Of a stretch of 13,853 nucleotides of DNA, positions 11,810 through 13,853 are shown piece after piece (position 1 is the stretch's first letter; the number at the start of each line of letters is the position of its first letter). Made by a program: the position numbers and the translations under genes. Under the pieces are notes generated by a model. That model searched no databases. It was given only the letters and a program-made list of their open reading frames with translations, and was not told where the DNA came from. Source of the stretch: Baffinella frigidus (lineage: Eukaryota; Cryptophyceae; Cryptomonadales; Baffinellaceae); assembly GCA_026770585.1 (NCBI GenBank), contig MU646344.1, positions 196,649-210,501 of the forward strand, in the 5' to 3' direction.

Positions 11810-12660
11810 AACAGGGTCCAGGACGGGCCCACGTCGGGTCTGGGACGGGCCCGCCTCGGGATGAAGTCTAGGATGGGCCCGCCTCAGGACGGAGACCAGG
11901 ATGGGCCCGCCTCAGGACGGAGACCAGGACGCCCGTCTCGGAGCTAGGACAGGCCCGCCTCATGACGGAGTCCGGGACAGGCCCTCCGCGTCTCAGACTT
12001 CCGCCAGATGTTCTCCCGCGGAGAGACCTCAGAGGCCTCAGGAGGAGGAGTGTCGAGTCCAGGACGAGCCCGCCTCGGGATGAAGTCTAGGATGGGCCCG
12101 CCTCATGACGGGGTCTAGCTCGGGCCCGCCTCAGGCCGGAGTCCGGGACAGGCCCGCCGCGCCTCATGCCTCCGCCAGATGTTCTCCCGCAGAGAGACCT
12201 CAGAGGCCTCAGGAGGGTCCAGGACGAGCCCTCCTCGGGATGTAGTCTGAGACAGGCCCACCTCGGAACGGAGTCCAGGACTGGCCCGCTTCAGGGCGGA
12301 GTCTAGGATAGGCCCGCTTCCACACGAGGCTATCCATGCGAACAGATTCATAAGTTAATCATTAGATTATTGCCCATGAAACACGCCAAACGTCAGCATT
12401 TGATCACGTTTCCTTACGGACATCCGTACGGAAACGTGATCATCTCCCCACAAATTTTAAAATGTCCTTTTATTCTGTTCGCATGGATAGCCTCGTGTGG
12501 TTTAGGGCAGAGTCGAGGACAGGCCCGCCTCAGGATGGAGACCAGGACGGGCCCGCCTCAGGACGGAGGCTAGGCCGGGCCCGCCTCGGGGCTGGGATGG
12601 GCCCGCCGCGTCTCAGACCTCTGCCAGATCTTCTCCGGTGAGAGGGCTCAGGATCCTGAG
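11810..12660 (+). repeat. GGCCCGCCTC minisatellite with interleaved RVSD exon-like units
   Basis: Units of about 25-30 bp such as GGATGGGCCCGCCTCAGGAC + GGAGTC run from 11810 to 12319 and resume after the family F element at 12501. Longer pieces recur at about 11987-12045, 12160-12215 and 12608-12660, built around CGTCTCAGACYTC, CGCCAGATGTTCTCC and GAGAGACCTCAGAGGCCTCA. Two of them still read RVSD.RQMFSRGETSEASGG-like peptide; others carry shifts. They are related to the exon-like units at 11505 and 11716. Confidence 0.8.
12320..12500. mobile_element. MITE-like element family F, copy 2, inserted in the minisatellite
   Basis: Terminal repeats CCACACGAGGCTATCCATGC (then GAACAGA) are matched at the other end with one internal difference at most. 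The inner hairpin is TTGATCACGTTTCC / GGAAACGTGATCA. Removing it plus one TT from the flanks restores a normal minisatellite unit (GGCCCGCTT-TAGGGCAGAG), which indicates a 2-bp target duplication. Confidence 0.9.
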
Positions 12661-12696
12661 GAGGATGCCAGAGTCCCAGCTCCCTCGCAGGTTCTT

Positions 12697-12721
12697 CGGG
12701 CTCACCGATTTGGTGAGCCCG
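12697..12721. repeat. Perfect 10-bp hairpin
   Basis: CGGGCTCACC and GGTGAGCCCG pair around GATTT. It lies between the minisatellite and the 3' end of the minus-strand protease-like gene; no poly-T follows. Confidence 0.6.
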
Positions 12722-12803
12722 GGCTCTTTCCCGCGCCGAAGTTGACGGATCTGACAACGGACGCTCTATGTTTCTTCAGTTTAAAGTCCTCGAAAACGAA
12801 TCG

Positions 12804-12843
12804 TTTATTATCCCTGTGCCGAGGTACCCCTGCACCTCGGCAC
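12804..12843 (-). terminator. Possible polyadenylation signal and hairpin after the protease-like gene
   Basis: On the minus strand, about 20 bp past the TGA, GTGCCGAGGT (12843-12834) pairs with ACCTCGGCAC (12825-12816). AATAAA follows at 12809-12804, some 54 bp after the stop. The hairpin loop contains GGGGT and resembles the end of family B elements. The signal is a guess from the hexamer; the organism's poly(A) code is unknown. Confidence 0.35.
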
Positions 12844-12862
12844 CGCGAATCAGCCCTCGGGG

Positions 12863-13265
12863 TCAGACCACTGCAGAGTAGACGTGCGTCCGGGCGGCAC
12901 GCCGTTTTCGCCGTGCCACGAGCGCAGCCAGCACCACCGCGCACGCCAGCGCCCCCGCGCCCAGCCCTGGGCGCAGCCACCCCGCGCCCCCCGCGCCCCC
13001 CACCGAGGCAGCCACCTGAAGCAGCTCCTGCGGCTTGGCGTGCTGCTCCTGGCGCTGGCGCTCGCCCTGGCGATCGGCCTCGCCCCCAGCGTCGGCCTCG
13101 CCCTGATCCGCGATGCGGCGCTGCCGGGCGTCGTTGACCACGGGGATGGGGCGGCCCAGCTCCTCCTCCAGCACCTGGTCCTCCTCCCCCTGCGCCACAA
13201 ACACCCCGAGTGTCGACGACCCTGTGTCGAACGCGAGCCTGAAGAGCTGCGGCGGTGTCCCGACC
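12863..13265 (-). CDS. Pepsin-like (A1) aspartic protease terminal exon with membrane anchor, atypical
   Basis: From an acceptor GAAGCAG at 13272-13266 the minus strand reads VGTPPQLFRLAFDTGSSTLG in one open frame. This is the N-lobe catalytic site of A1 aspartic proteases (GTPPQ then hydrophobic-DTGSS, catalytic Asp = residue 13 of this exon). Instead of the expected ~300-residue bilobal domain, the frame goes straight into an E/Q/R-rich stretch (residues 26-83), a glycine-rich spacer, a hydrophobic segment (about 99-117), RRKRR and a short tail ending YSAVV-TGA: 133 residues. The anchor fits a type I membrane protein. The flap and second DTG/DSG are absent. Upstream exons must lie beyond the family C element at 13294 and were not found. 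Either most of the catalytic domain has been deleted, or this is a short non-enzymatic relative. In-phase CAG|GTG pairs at residues 30/31 and 83/84 could also allow splicing out the acidic region. Confidence 0.62.
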
Positions 13266-13293
13266 CTGCTTCAGGGTGTAGGGTTTCGGGGTT

Positions 13294-13467
13294 AGAACGC
13301 TGTGCAGAGAAGTTGGGGCCACTGGAAAATGGGAAAATGGGAAAATGGGAGCCATTTCGTCCACTTTTGAGAAATGTATGGTACTAAATTCCTCAAAAGT
13401 TGATTAAATGGCTCCAATTTCTCGATTTTCCATTATTTTCCGTGGCCAACTCCTCTGCACAGCGCTC
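13294..13467. mobile_element. Hairpin element family C, complete copy
   Basis: The ends AGAACGCTGTGCAGAGAAGT (then TGG) and CCAACTCCTCTGCACAGCGC (then TCT) are inverted. Subterminal AAAATGGGAAAATGGGAGCC mirrors GGCTCCAATTTCTCGATTTT, and the centre TTTTGAGAAATGTATGG pairs with CTAAATTCCTCAAAA. It lies just upstream (minus sense) of the protease-like exon's acceptor. Confidence 0.9.
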
Positions 13468-13469
13468 TA

Positions 13470-13579
13470 CGTCGCGACCCTGCCGCCACCCACCCCGCCC
13501 ACCCTCGCTGGCAGGCCACCGTCGACCTCCGCGAATGTCCGAACCCTACAGGGGGTGCACACCGTACTCGACCGAGGGT
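13470..13579. other. Short unassigned segment
   Basis: A plain GC-rich stretch between the family C element and the large inverted repeat. On the minus strand it can be read FAEVDGGLPARVGG before a stop, which could be a remnant of an upstream protease-like exon, but there is no diagnostic motif and no call is made. Confidence 0.3.
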
Positions 13580-13720
13580 GTGAGGACCGGGTCCGGGATG
13601 GGCCCGCCTCAGGGAAAAAAGGGCTCCAAGGTTGGGCCATGAGGTCGACTGTAACTTAATGGCCCACCCTTGGAGCCTTTTTCCCCGGAGGCGGGCCCGT
13701 CCTGGACCCGGTCCTCGCAG
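13580..13720. mobile_element. Large inverted repeat family K
   Basis: The left arm GTGAGGACCGGGTCCGGGAT, GGGCCCGCCTC, AAAAAAGGGCTCCAAGG, GGGCCAT pairs with the right arm ending GACCCGGTCCTCGCA over about 60 bp, around an ~18-base loop (GAGGTCGACTGTAACTTA). The arm segment GGGATGGGCCCGCCTCAGGG is the same as a unit of the 11810-12660 minisatellite. Confidence 0.85.
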
Positions 13721-13734
13721 AAGGGGGGATCCGC

Positions 13735-13853
<119 letters not shown>

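Noticed and set aside
12702-13364. 220-residue minus-strand Arg/Gly/Ala-rich frame
   Set aside because: Out-of-frame reading of the protease-like exon in GC-rich DNA. The frame containing GTPPQ...DTGSS and the membrane segment is clearly the coding one.

Overview
This looks like nuclear DNA of a GC-rich, intron-rich, repeat-rich eukaryote, most likely a microalga. A cytosolic ribosomal protein gene (eL30) is split by a spliceosomal intron. Other coding pieces are short exons bounded by GT-AG or GC-AG junctions, often in an AG|G context. Almost everything between exons is hairpin-type non-autonomous elements, microsatellites and minisatellites. A degenerate array related to TTTAGGG-like repeats fits a plant or algal lineage, but the lineage cannot be fixed from the sequence alone. 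No prokaryotic operon, CRISPR array or rRNA gene is seen.

Layout. 1-570: a WD40-repeat exon fragment, cut off exactly after a blade-ending Trp by a hairpin element, then a second hairpin element. 570-1800: mostly anonymous DNA with a tRNA-like T-arm and short tandem repeats. 1817-2950 (minus): complete two-exon RPL30 with a probable 5'UTR intron. 2950-3900: divergent intergenic region dominated by a CCTTCC-type pyrimidine array. 3909-11461 (plus): a seven-exon gene that I assembled exon by exon. It encodes a 349-residue protein with the HxD...H...R signature of Fe(II)/2-oxoglutarate oxygenases. Its six introns hold at least seven families of inverted-repeat elements, an acyl-CoA-dehydrogenase-like relic, long GA and TC tracts on either side of exon 3, a 150-bp near-perfect palindrome and repeated copies of exon 3 and exon 4 ends. 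11462-12660: tandem exon-like units ('RVSD..' reading) mixed with a GGCCCGCCTC minisatellite that is interrupted by a hairpin element. 12863-13265 (minus): terminal exon of a pepsin-like aspartic protease (GTPPQ...DTGSS) that runs unusually soon into a transmembrane anchor and stop. 13294-13853: a further hairpin element, a large inverted repeat and a 118-bp TA run reaching the window end.

The genes share no obvious pathway. The unifying theme is structural. Several families of small inverted-repeat elements recur in introns and next to splice sites. Exon ends with their splice junctions have been copied locally at three separate places (exon 3, exon 4 and the RVSD exon). All gene models rest on reading conserved motifs and splice consensus by eye; no transcript or database evidence was available.
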